Part shown: positions 12,601 to 25,300 of the stretch, piece after piece
Position numbering within the stretch: position 1 is the stretch's first letter
Layout of the letters: each line of letters starts with the position of its first letter
Assembly (NCBI RefSeq): GCF_000003815.2
Contig: NC_049979.1
Coordinates: 29,519,582-29,583,581 of the forward strand
Reading direction: 5' to 3'
Length of the DNA: 64,000 nt
DNA from: Branchiostoma floridae
Lineage: Eukaryota > Chordata > Leptocardii > Amphioxiformes > Branchiostomatidae
Notes under the pieces: model-generated
Told to the model about the DNA's origin: nothing
The model's database searches: none
The model's input: the letters and a program-made list of their open reading frames with translations, nothing else
Translations under genes and position numbers: made by a program

Positions 12601-13375
12601 TGCTGAAATAGCCATCACAGCAAAGCACAGACACACCAAAGAGATGATCCTTTCATACATTTGTACAAGTGGTTCTACCAAATCACCGACTTGCCCTGGC
12701 CACAGGTAGTAATCAAATTACCTGAGACTATGACAATGTGTTACTTAACAACAATGGAAAGATAACACCAAAATACAGATAGACTTGTTGGATTATGACC
12801 AACATACAGGAAAAAGTCTGGTATTCATCATGACATTTGTTATTCATCTTAATCATTTTTTAAAAGTATTTCTTATAGAAATTAGATATGATTGCTTTAC
12901 TGTTGAGTTTAGAAAGATACATGTTTGTATTTTGCGGATTTACTGAATCTGATGTGTATGCTTTAATAATCTAGTTGGTACCACACAAAAGGATACCTGG
13001 AACACCTAAATCTTTTCAGCTTTTTGTGTACAATGCTCCAAAGATTTCATGTAACATTACAATGCAGTACAGTTGAAACAGACTGAATTTCAAATCTTTA
13101 ACACAATCTGACAGGACTTTCAATACATTGTGGGTTTGATTGAGGCGATAAAAGAAGTGACTCTCAAAGGCAACAGTAACTGTAAAATTATAGCTGTTGA
13201 CCGATAAGGCACATCATTTCAAACCATTCTAGTTTATGACAGCAAAGAATTTGTCAGATGAAGTAATGTTATTAAATAACAATATAGCAAAATGCAGTTC
13301 AACAGAAAAGAACTGTGTTCCTATTCAAATCTTAGATATCGGGAAGTTAAGCAAATGTTTGTGGTCATCTGAACT
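9630..13375. other. No gene recognised
   Basis: AT-rich intergenic sequence with no exon-like frame on either strand. Two short blocks near 10790-10850 and 11085-11135 share gggtcagtaggt / ggtcagttagggt wording with 18160-18200, 29550-29590 and 39215-39260, pointing to an old dispersed repeat. Confidence 0.4.
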
Positions 13376-13471
13376 GCCATGTAATATACATAACTAATAA
13401 GGACACATTTCAAGGTAATCCAAGCCATGTAATATACATAACTAATAAGGACACATTTCAAGGTAATCCAA
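13376..13471. repeat. Perfect 48-bp tandem duplication
   Basis: The unit gccatgtaatatacataact ... ggtaatccaa occurs twice head to tail (13376-13423, 13424-13471), with a difference only at the last base or so. The identity implies a recent slippage or repair event. Confidence 0.9.
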
Positions 13472-15838
13472 GCAATAGAATACTATTATTATGGTAAAAT
13501 AATTTAAAATTGTTAGCAAGGCACTTTTCATACATCAAAATCAGATGAAAAATTCAAACATCTTGTCATCTTCTATAGCTGTCCATTGGTAAACTTTTCA
13601 ATGGATCAGACCAATAGTAACAAAATCTGACAAAACTGTAATGATGCAGTCAATTAACCTGAATGCTTGCTCACCGCAATGTCTGTCGTCACCGTTGGCA
13701 ACACGGACTCTAATCTGTCACACCCAGAATGCCGACCATGCCGAGTCAACACGGAGACAGACAACACAAAGGAAAATGTTCACACAAGCGGGAGCAATGG
13801 GGTGGCACCTGTTTATATCATCTGCCTACTTACTACCACATTATTGTATTTAGATAACGATCAGGCAAACATTACCGGCTGAACTCTCATCCTGGGGGTC
13901 ACGGAAGATGATTGTAATTAAAGAATATCTGCCGCACCAGTCACAGCAAGAATCCTGGGAGATAACAGTCATCATTTTCCAGTGCTTAGCGGCTACTTGC
14001 AGGTCAAATTACTGATGTACTGACACTGGCACATAGGTTGACCCAAAGTCTCACGGGTGTGTGACAGGAAGATGACAAAAGTTTGGTCGTCAGATTGAAG
14101 TAAACACTGTTGAAGATTCAGTAAACATTGTTGTAATAACTTAACCTGGGACAACAGTCATAACTGTAGTAAGGTGTAATTGCATGGGCATTATATACAT
14201 TGTAATGTCCTTGCTCCAAACAATAGCAATAATTACTGCAGATGCTGTTAAGAACTTCAATCATTGCAATATTTTCTCAATCAAAGTGCACAATTTGTAA
14301 AATTTTCAAGATCCAAAAGGTGCTTCAAGTTGTTGTCATGCGTACTTTATTTGTTATTGCTCAGGTAAATCAGAAGACCACCTAAAAAAACTTAGTATAC
14401 TAGTACGTTGTCATATACCGTATTTGCATTATTTTCTTCTTTCAATTAAAGGTGTGATTAGTTAAAAAAAGTGTCATGCTTCTTCCTCTTTTTCAGGTTT
14501 GTCTGCTTTTGAACTTGACCGTTACCGTTACCGTTATCTTTACTTTTATTTACCTTTACCTTTACAGGCTTTACCTTTTAAACTTTATAGAAAAGGATCT
14601 AAGAACAAGTCACAATGTTTGATTACCAGTATGTTATATAACATAGGTGCTTTCCCTGGATGACAGTATAGCTTCAGGTGACATTTGACAGGTCTCAGGA
14701 GTTGCTCATTTTGTAGCATATTGACAGAGACCGACAGTAGACAATAAAGCTCGGGGGAGGGACAGAAGAAGGGTCGGATGACACATCCATCCTTCCCTAG
14801 AGGAGTAATTACGGCAGATGCGCCAGAGATGAGCTAGTCTGGGCCAGGAAAAGCTCAATTCAAACCGTTTCTGCTCAATTTTGCCTATAGCTGTATTACC
14901 GACGAGACATCGCCTAGAATAGACGGATTCTAAAAAATGTCTGAAGAATTGGCGACACGATGGCTGGGAGCAAAAATACATGATTGATGCCGGGATTGGT
15001 GAATGTCGCCGAGTGTTAATACAGTTTCGTATCTAAAAAAAGATGATTGTCTGAAAAGGTGCTGTACAGCTTCGATGGCGCGTCCCTTCTCTGTATTTAC
15101 CTGTGCAAGGGGTCATTAACTGATTACCTGTGACAGACCTGACAATAGACAATCACAGACATTAGGCAAGTGAGACCACAGAGGCACAATGCTCACAGTA
15201 ATCCCACGTCTGTGACACGCTAAACTGCCACACCTGTGCAAGTAGTTTTCTAATTTAGGCCACAGGAAGTAAATTTTATGGATGACTTTCTATCATGCGC
15301 TTTGAAGCCTAATTTTGAAAAGAAAGAAAGAAATGCTTTATCTTCCAGTAATGGTCGACACAACTGAGTGCAAAAATACATTGTAAATGTTTATCATTGC
15401 TTTTATATACATGTCACATTCTCTCACTCAACACGTAACATTCTAACATTACATGGTGTAAATTATGTACATTGTTGTTTTCTTTTTCTTTCCTGATGGC
15501 AGTATGGCATATATAGACCATTCTGCCCCAGATATTAACACAAGCACCAATAATTGCCATTTAAGTGTATTATTGAATACAGAAATAAACGTCGTCTTGG
15601 TTGTAATGCCAGGTTTTAGTGCTCCAATGTTCCAACTTGGAGGTCTATGCGGATCGCTTTAAAAAAGTAGGCATCTAGTGTTTTTTACCCACCATGTTCT
15701 TTATTGCCTGCTAAGCAAATTAACTTCCAGTGGCCCAATGGCTAATCACATAATCTGCCCAAATATGGTGAATTTCACTAACAACAACCTTTTGCAATGA
15801 ACAACAAAGAAACAAATATGTCAGATCTGAGGAAAGTA
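13472..15838. other. No gene recognised
   Basis: AT-rich. It includes a short pyrimidine-rich microsatellite (14518-14575; repeated ttaccg, then ttacctttacc) and, at 15258-15290, the taggccaca...aagtaaattttatggatgac segment shared with 22075 and 25596. Confidence 0.4.
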
Positions 15839-16395
15839 CTGTATTAATGCAGAAATGTTTGCTGTGGTTTTATGTTCGCATTTTTCATGGTGACCACTTC
15901 AACGCGAACTTAAAACCACTGCAAACGTTTTTCCATTATAGTATGAGTCTCCAGTCAATGGCGCTACCGCAAACTTAAAACCACCACGAACCAGGGTTGT
16001 AACCAGTGTCCGTCCTTCCGTCGAAATTTTGCAGCTGTGGACGAAAAAAACTTTTGCCCATTCCGTCCTCTTTCCAATAAAAAATCCAGCCTGAAACCCT
16101 CGTGTAATTTTTCACCAAAACAGATACTGTTGAACAGCTTAATCTACCAGCAAAATTTAAGCCTAAAAATACAGGAATAGAATTTCAGATGGTCTAATTT
16201 TCCAGGGGAGCATGCCCAGTCACCCCTAAGAAGGTTGCGCCTTCGCTGCAACATCTCGCACTGCACCTTCACCGTTCGATAGGATTTCCATTCAAAATCA
16301 AGGGGACGGAAAATGATTTCAGGCTGGCTAGATCTACAACCCTGCCGCAAACACTCCATATTCCCACTACTGTGCGAAATTAAATGCATTTACAG
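15839..16395 (+). mobile_element. CTGTAAATGCA-family MITE, interrupted by a hAT-like MITE
   Basis: The left part 15839-15991 (ctgtattaatgcagaaatgt, then aacttaaaaccac blocks) and the right part 16345-16395 (actccatattccc ... taaatgcatttacag) are two halves of one Tc1/mariner-type MITE with a TA on its left. It is split by the element at 15992-16344. Confidence 0.8.
15992..16344. mobile_element. hAT-like MITE nested in another MITE
   Basis: Terminal inverted repeats cagggttgtaaccagtg and ctggctagatctacaaccctg. Flanked by ccacgaac (15984-15991) and ccgcaaac (16345-16352), an 8-bp target duplication with two transition differences. CAGGG termini plus an 8-bp duplication fit hAT. Confidence 0.8.
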
Positions 16396-17258
16396 TTATT
16401 TTTAGTTTCCTTCTGATTCACTGGTTAGATAGGTTGTGCGTTACCCTAGCAACATGTTACATGGTTTAACACAGCATAGCAAGGTTAAAAGTATCAAATT
16501 TGTGTCCTTAATAGATGGAGTGATTGATATGTTTTCCAAATGGACACATTTGTTGGTAATTTGATAGACCCGAAGAAAATTTCCTCAAGCAAAGCAAATA
16601 TGTTTTATACCAATTATTCCTGTGCAAATCGGAAGAATAATGTGATTTGTTGCCTGAGTGAGAAAGACCCAACAACAGCTTGTGGTGTGAGGTAATATGA
16701 AAACACAATGTTTGAAACAGAGTAAATATGCTTTCTCACCTTTGCAAGAAAATTTGTGCAATTAGCCCATGTTGATTTTATTATACAGAATGATAATGTC
16801 TTACAGACAATACAGGAACCCCCAAACTGATGTGAGCATGTGAATAAAAACTAAAGAAGTTTGTAAAAAAACAGAAGGTTCCATTCAATATGACATCTAG
16901 GTGGTCCAGAGGGTTGAACAAATGACTAAACACAGAGTATGGTACAATGAACAACAGATTTCATTTCTTTTCTGTCACATGTTCTTTACTTTCGAATTGA
17001 ATTGGGCATTTTCTGGTATTTGTTGCAACCTATGGCATACATTTGCATTGCTTGTACAATTTATGGTAAGATTGAAATTTTTCAAATTTCAAAATGGATG
17101 AAAATGGCTCACACGGATATCATCCATATAATTCAAGTAATATTGCCTAATACAGAAGGTAAACAACTGGAAAGTCATCAGCACCAAGGACAGACATATA
17201 CAAATATCAGCTACATACGAAACATAGGAAGCCAGCATGACTTAACCTCTGTGAAAAT

Positions 17259-17690
17259 TCAAGCGTCTCAGACGGCGAAACGCCGTTTGCGACAACCGTC
17301 CAAGGCGTCTTAAATTATTGGGACGCTTTGGACGGTTACGGCGGCGGACGGCATGGGACGGGCTTTTGAACGCCCGACGAAACGTCCACGACGGTCCGAA
17401 CGGCATAACAAACGCTTGGACGCGTCTAGATTGGCACTTTAGACGCGTCCGGTCGGACGTTCGGGACGTCCGAGACGGCGTCTGAAAGCGGGCAGCCGGA
17501 CGCTCCCGCGCTCCGTCGGGCGGGTCCCCCGCTGGGAACAGACATCTCTGCGGACGGACCAGACGCCGATTGCGACGGACGTAAATGACGTAATCCAGGC
17601 TGCTGGGACGGATCGGACGCCGATTGCGACGGGCATAAACGGCGTAATCCAGGCCGCTGGTACGGGCGGTAGCCTCCACCACGCCTTCCC
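17259..17690. repeat. Anomalous GC-rich island packed with GGACG/CGTCC motifs
   Basis: Sharp jump in GC inside AT-rich DNA. The pentamer ggacg and its complement cgtcc recur dozens of times. A block of about 60 bp (gacgccgattgcgacgg ... cgtaatccaggc) occurs twice in tandem (17568-17615, 17629-17660). A 189-codon minus frame crosses it, but its Arg/Pro-rich repetitive translation looks like a by-product of the motif. Origin unknown; a low-copy repeat is more likely than a gene. Confidence 0.6.
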
Positions 17691-17699
17691 ACGGGGGGT

Positions 17700-20600
17700 A
17701 CAGATCATAAAATTCGACAGAAAATGGAATTGTAGGCCAAGAGGCAGTCATCGCTATATTATTAAAGGTTAATATCTGGGCCAAACTCCTAGCAAAATAT
17801 TTTTTCTTCAAGACACAGTTTTAGTTAGTCAGGCAGTACGGTAGAAACTCATAACGGGCCCGGCATTACACTTTTTCCTGTTACGGTAGCAGGTCTGCAA
17901 AATTGCAATATCCAACCACTTGGGACCTTTTTTCTCTCGATGGAGTTCTGTTCTGTTCTAGGTTTTAAAGAATGTGTGAAAGAAGCATACGAATATGACA
18001 TGCAACTCAAACCCTTCTCTACATTTACAAGTAAGACCAAGGAAAAGAATTTAGTGCTTCAGGTCATGGACCTGAAATCTGGTGTGAAATACAGTCTGTT
18101 CTGAATTTCATCACAGAGTCAGATTAAAAAAAAGTTTGTCCCTTGCCGGTGGCCGACCCCTAAAAGTGTTAGGGTCAGCAGATTTTTGCTAGGGCCAGTC
18201 GGTTATCTGGAAACACATTTGCTTTTCCAGACCTAAACCACCATCTTGTCTGTTTTCTATCCAAAAAGTCTATCACTACCTGAGTGTCAACAGTTAACAT
18301 CATATCTTACCTTGTGATACATGTTGGATCTCTTCCATACCCACTAAATGGACACCTGGTCAGTGTAGTCACAGGTAAAACTTGGCACACGCCGATCATC
18401 GATCCGTCACGCCACCACTGTCTGACATGATGTCTGGAGTATCACCTTTGTAGTGAAGACATTCTCACCATGTGTCTGGGCTGCACTCATGGAGGTCGCT
18501 CTTCGACTTATCAAGACCTCACTGACAAAGAGCTGTCATTGACACGTACAACTGAGTGGGGGACAAAGCTGTAATTTGGCCATCCAAATTCAGCACAGTG
18601 TTTCTTGTACAAAAGTTGGAAAAAAGACATGAAAAAAAGGTACATAATAATATGCTCTTTCTAATGATTTTTGCGGTGAGTAGCACCGGCTTAGAGGCGA
18701 GAGAAGCCGTCAACGGTTTGGTTTGCATGGATGCATGCATGGATCGGTCAATTTAACCAAACTCTTCTTAAAGCCCTTCTATACGCACGATTACGCAATG
18801 GTGTTCGCGTGGCCGAGCGGTCTACGCGCTTGGTGGACATAGCGATTTGCTTTTGCAGCCCCACTTGTAACAATTTTTTTTCTTTGTTAGACAAATCTCA
18901 TGTAATGTTTTTTTAATAGAAGACAGACCAATTCAGTAATTCGAACTCTTTTTCCATGTGATTTTGTTTAACATCCAGGCTTTTTCCAAAATACGCACCG
19001 GCCAGCTTTTTTCAGAAGCTTTCTTGTTTTGCCTGTCTTGTTCCAACTTTTCCACACTTTATAGAATTGCATGCACAATGTATACCAAGTTATATTTGTT
19101 TAAGGTTTTACAGAGTAGATTCTAGGATTCTAGAGGGTAAAATTTCTTCCAAAATTCAAAAGCACTCAGAGGCTCTGCCTTCTTGACACACCAATTTCTC
19201 CATATACATTTGTATCAGATGTCATAGGATTTCTGACATACAGAATTAGATACCTATAACGTAATAAGTGGCTTTTCATAATAGATAGATATTGTATGGG
19301 TTTCTGTGTGGGTGGTGTCACATCACCATGGTAACTTAACAATTTTCAGTTGTTTAAAAAAAAGTTACCGACCATACTATAATTGTACAAAGAAGCTATG
19401 AAATAAGCAAAGATATGCAGTAGATGGCAACGAAATATAAAAAAATGGATACTATCGTGATGTATCGTCATAAAATGCCAAATTCATGTCTAAGGTCAAA
19501 GACGATGTGAAAGAAAATAAATGAAGAATCTATCATTTGGCATACCATTTTTGTGACTGTGTCTAGTTAATTGTTCCAAACCTTCCTGACCACTGTAGTT
19601 TATATTTGATCACTTTTCATAAAAATCATGTCAACACATTGACATATCTTGCCAATTTTGTTATCGATTCCCATGATTTATTTTCATATCTTTTATTATT
19701 TACCATCCTCTAATATATATTGTAATGACCATTGCATTTGATTCATCACTTCTGTGATATAGCTAAGGTTTTGTATTCAAGTTGTACGTTTGCTTGTACT
19801 TTAGTGGGTCAACCGTTACCAGCAAGATCTGACCTGGTGTCATGACTTCTTCTATTCCTAATACAAAATTCAAATACGGGTCTGGTAGTGGTAGGAATCT
19901 GTTACACCAAGCCCAGGCCAAAGAGCATGTTTCACAGATTTTCAAAATGGTGAAAGATTCTTAAAAAAGAATCACATTATTTGGAGTATTTGGTGCAGTG
20001 ACGCTCTGAATTTACACCAAATTTTTCCATGTAATTGAATGCAAATACCTTTTGTCACCATTTGTGGTATTCTGACAGTACACCCTATTAGCAGTACACT
20101 TCCTGAAAGTAAATGCCTTTTCAGATATAAATAGCCAGACCTACGATTTGGAGCTAATAGGAAAGTAAAAATAGTACCATTGAACAACATGAGGAGGGCC
20201 ATTGTACTTTTTGTGAATAAATATCAAATGGTACACTAGTCGTTACTTTATTTCACAGTGACTTTACTTTATTTCAAAAGGTTAGCTACCCTAACGAAAT
20301 GTTTGTAAATGCATTTGGCTACAATAAAAAACTCTCTCAATTGAAGAAAAAATAGATTTAGAGCTAAGTAAGAGGAAAGTAAAAATAGTATCATTGAATA
20401 ACTTCAGGAGGGCCATTGTACTTTTTGTAAATTCATCAACTGGTACACTAAAAATACTTTATTTCAAAAGGTTTGCTACCCTGACAAAATCTTGTAATTG
20501 AATGGTTACAGAAATGTTTGAGGTGGCTTTTCGTTTGCGTTTCTTGCGGTGACCACTTAAAAGTGCCGCAAACATTTATCCATTTTAGTATGAGACTGCA

Positions 20601-22074
20601 GTGTATGGCACTATAAGTTATAACGCCAACTTAAAACCACAGCAAAAACTCCATTTTCCTGCTACCACGAAAGTAAATACCCGCGAACATAACTGTATTT
20701 ACAGTATCCTAGCCGGTGGGCCTACCGAACCCTTGTCTGGCACATAATCCTTCAGCACAATACAAACCCTCTAATTACCAGCAGAGGGACCTTGGGCCGT
20801 GCACTTCTGATGTCATCGCACGTAACATACAAGGCCTCATGACGTGTGTGTTGTTTTGTTATGGCGCATCCGCTATTGTGAACGAATGTGTGAAGCATAC
20901 ATAGTCACATGTACAAAGGGTGATCCGGAAGTTCTGGGACCAACCCAGAAATAATGTGACTGAACAACTCACCTTTTGGGGCATAGTTAAGTATAAAGCC
21001 TTTTATGAACATGTACCAAAATTCAAATCATTGTGATCATTACTTTGCTGGCGACGCCCTTTTGAAAATCAGTAACGTTTAGTGAGAGAGAAGGACAATT
21101 GAGCTGCGACCCAAGGTATGCGGGTTAACTTCTGATCAGCTCTGCCAAAAGTCAGATACATTTTATTTTTACCAGTTAAACTGTCAAACATTTTAACAAT
21201 GTCTTTAGTTTGTAGATTTCAAAGCATGATGAACAGAACTAAACACACAGTCAGCTCTGATTTTTCATCACTCGTCCACTGATTTTCAAAAGCGTGTCGT
21301 CTGGAAAAAAAATGAACAACAAGGATTTGAAATCTGCTGGATATTGATTAAGTATTTATACTGTGTTACTGAGCCCAATATTTGAGTAGCACACCTTATT
21401 TTAGAGTGAGGCCGAGAACGGATGTGTTTGCAACTGTTGGTGAAAGTATTTCGGAAATTAAAGTCGCTAACGGGCCCAGTGCTGATGTCAAGATTTATAA
21501 AGATTCCTACATTTCTCCTTTTAGTACACATTAAAAAAAAACATGCATACAACTTAGTTTTGCTTATTGAACACTTTTACTCCTGAGGATTATGTACAAT
21601 ATTTACATCTTTTCTGTAAAATGAGTTTGTACAAGACTTTTGAAAACTTATAAACTTACTATTAATCTCCATTCAGATATCATCAGGTATACGTGTAAAT
21701 CCCCTAGCAGATACCCGGTAATACAAGTCAGATCAGTCAAGGGTAACAAAAAAGGTTTTTGAAGGTAGGTAGTCACCTTGATAGGGTCAAATTGCCCATT
21801 TTCCAGCCTTCAGAATGTCCTTGGTACCATTTAAGTGACCATTTAAGCCAAGGCCAAACAGCAATGCAATTATGTAAAAAAATAATAGTTCTTTGTTGAA
21901 GACAATAAGTTATTTCTGGAATGTTGTAGGTTAATTAGGCACATGTATACTACAAGCATGTTTAACACTGCCACATGAACAGAGGATTGCATTTTGATAC
22001 TCGTGTATATAAATTATATGAAATATATAATCTTGTCAAACATTGTTAGTATTTCAGTTTCAGGGCTTTACCTA
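17700..22074. other. No gene recognised; repeat remnants
   Basis: AT-rich. 18801-18840 (cgtggccgagcggtctacgc) resembles the 5' half of a Ser/Leu-type tRNA, probably a SINE remnant. No B box follows in place. The remainder shows no coding signature before the 3' end of EFCAB11. Confidence 0.4.
20504..20704 (+). mobile_element. CTGTAAATGCA-family MITE, decayed copy
   Basis: gtttgaggtggctttt ... ggtgaccacttaaaa ... aacttaaaaccacagc ... ctgtatttacag, then TA. Same block order as 25870-26077. Confidence 0.7.
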
Positions 22075-22202
22075 AGGCCACAGCAAGTAAATTTTATGGA
22101 TGACATCAGCACGCTTATTAATTACATTGTTTTTTTTGTGCTATCTCATTATTTTTGCACTCTGCATAGGATGTTACCCACAAAATTCGCTTGCTGTGGC
22201 CT
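22075..22202. mobile_element. Short MITE with aggccacagcaag termini
   Basis: aggccacagcaagtaaattt at the left and its near complement aaaattcgcttgctgtggcct at the right enclose a 128-bp element. One terminus recurs at 15258 and 25596 (followed by atttatgga-like tggatgac). Confidence 0.7.
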
Positions 22203-22374
22203 AATACTGAAAACTTGTTCAGGTACAGGTACAGTACCAGACTTGTACCAAAACCTGTGTATGTGTAACGGACATGTATTCTTTGATCACCTTCTTGGAT
22301 CCACTGCTGGATTTAAATGTTGGAGAAGTCAAATATTCCGATAAGAAATGACTGTAGGCTCTTGAGGTCAGAGT

Positions 22375-25300
22375 TCACATCCTGTCATCAAGGCTGTACT
22401 TCATCATGTATTCAAAGTCCCTGTAGCTGACCCTGCTGTCCCCATCACTGTCCACCTCCCTGTGGGGGAAACCAAGAGAGTTTTTAAATACTTTTGTCAT
22501 TGCCTATAAGGCCATGTTGCTTTGATTATATGGATGACATCCTCTGAGAACCCCAAAACTGATGCGAGCATGCAAATAAAAAAGTTTGGCCTCCAAAAAA
22601 AGTCCTGGAAGATTGAACAAATGACGAATAACGAACAGTAGATTCTTAATTTTTTGTTTCTTATTTGACCTTGGAATTGACATTGACATCTAATTAGTAT
22701 ATGCCTTCTGATATATAATTTCATTATCTATGTGCATATATTTGATACTTTTGCAGCTGCTTTGTATGATTTAAAGCATGGTTGAAAACTTTTTATTTCT
22801 GGAAAGGACTGAAAGTTGATGTCATCCATACAATTAAATCAACAGATGTCATCCATACAATCAAATCAACATGGCCTAACTAGCACTGTCAGTAAAATGC
22901 AGCTTGACTAAATTCTAGTGGATCTCAAGTCTCAAACTGGTGGCAGCTAGTTTGTAACTGAAGAAACAAGCAGATGATTTGGGTAGTTTGGATAAGTACG
23001 GTTACGTAGTACATGCGCTATAGGAGGGAAAGTGCCTCTTGCAGCGCGAGAGTATAGTGGTTTGTAATTGCCATAAAAAGACTACTAGTAGGTGTCTACT
23101 TGTTGTTAGGAATCTTTTCTACACAATGAACAGTAAATGTAGAATGAATGATATCAATACATTTCTTGTAGCTGCCAATAAAAAGCATGCTTTTTACTCA
23201 GAAATAAATGGGAAGTCAAAACTCGTGAATGGGACCACAAGTCAAGGGCTGCAATTGTAATGGCCATAAAAAATAATACTTAAAGTGTCTCGATATTCTT
23301 GGCAATCTTTTTACACAAAGAACAGGAAATGTAGAATGAATAATATTAGCATTTTTCTTGTAATGAACAATACTAATATTTTTCTTGTAATTTCATATGG
23401 AACGTGCCCATAAAAAGTATGTTTTTTTATATTGAAATAAATGAGAACTCATGAATTATACCACAAGTCAACAGCTAAAACCTGCGTTACTTTCCTAGCA
23501 ATTATGACAGATGAAAGGGTAGAAAGTTTGATTTATTGTTCTGACTTTGCCGTGACCATATTAACCCTGTCGACTGGGATGTCGTTAATGTTGTGTTATC
23601 AATCCTCCACCTGACCTCCGCCTGCCCTACCAACACAGCCGCAGGGTCATCCATCATAAACAACACACCAATCGCCATGGCAATGTCAGAACAGTCTCTT
23701 CTCAGTTTGCAACACTGAACATGACCTTTCTCCTCATCCTGTTTATTTCTGTTGGCTAGAGCAGTGCTCCAAATACCCAGTTGCAAACACAACCACATTT
23801 GCGCAACTTAATTTTAAACTCAGGCAGCTCAGTGGCAACCTAAAATTTTGCAGATGGAACACCGCTTTCCCCATCTATATGTGCATAAAATTTGTATCTA
23901 TTTCTTGATAAGATAAAACATAAGTAGCTGGAAGAAAAGATAATGGATAAGTAGCTGATTTAAAGAAAGTAATGACTTGGATTAGTTGGAAATGGGGCAA
24001 CCAGGAGCGGCTTCTGACTCAGGTAGCTGCCTGGGCAACCTGGCTGAAGTACTAGTATTTCGAGCACTGCTATAGTGAGTATACAGTCAAACCTGTAATA
24101 GTGGCCACCTTTGCATAGCGACCACCTGGCCATTGAGGTTACTTTTTGTCAGTCCTTTGGATCTTTCCCATTGACCTAAGCATTAAGAAATAGTCTATAG
24201 CGACCACCTGTCCAACGCGGCCATGGCCAGTATTGGCCACCTGATTTCCGGTGCCGTATGGTAGATACAGAAACACTGCCTATTGCAAGAATACGGCAGC
24301 AGTATGTCACCCTGCGCCGAGTTTAAAATTGTAGTTTGCGAGTATGTGTACCTTGAATGTCAGAGTACAACTCTTTGTCGGCGAATTTACCAACACTGCT
24401 CATGGTGATATCAATCATTTTCGGTAGATTTGACTTTGGCAGGGTCAGTTGAACTTTGAGACAATCAAGACAATTTTACTTGGTGAGAAAGACCTAACTT
24501 ATTGCTCATGGTCAATTGATCAGCATTTTCGCTATAGTGGCCACATTTCTCCAGTCCCTAGAGTGGCCGGTATAGACAGGTTTGACTGTATTAGAAATGG
24601 TTACACAGAATAGTATTCTTAAAATTTGGAAACAAAACTATTAAACCTAGCATCTGGCTGATGAAGGTTTCCACTGCCGGGGTAATATTTTGCACACAGT
24701 AAGAGTTCAATCAAGGTCGTGCTACAGTTCTAGGAATATAAGTTATAACACCATTATGTTTTCGTGTACAACATTTTCTTCTATTTTGAGCAATCTTGTA
24801 ACTTGCATTTACAGTTCACATGTTTGTAGAAACAATGCCAATGGAGAACACTTATGCATTAGTCACAAATTTAAGGAAGGACATTGTGAAGATGAAGGTC
24901 TAACGATTTATACAAATCTACCTGGGGAAAGAGAAGAAATCTTAAATGCAAATTTAGCTGTTTTTTCTTGTACTTAAATTGAGAAAATACAGTATAGCCA
25001 AGCCTGGCATTGTACAATTCTCTAAGGTCTCTAAATTGCACCTTCATGTTACGTTTATAAAAGAAAAACTTAAAGGTGAAGGATGGAGTAGATACTTGCA
25101 AAAATGCATTGAATGTGGAGTAACAAATCCTCTTCCCCACCTATAGATTACCACTGTTGTTAACAATAATACATACATTCTAAAGGCTACGCATTGACTC
25201 ATTTTTCGAGGAAATCTTTCCACGCCGCTGTCTGATTGCACTGACATACGACTGTTTATCCTGTGTTCCATTGTTGCGAAGGTGAAAAGGTATAGACCCT

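Noticed and set aside
14518-14575. Telomere-like ttaccg/ttaccc repeat
   Set aside because: Only a short irregular pyrimidine microsatellite, not TTAGGG-type.
17242-17811. 189-codon minus-strand open frame, Arg/Pro-rich
   Set aside because: Translation mirrors the GGACG/CGTCC word repeats. No domain, no splice context, and high GC lowers the chance of stops.
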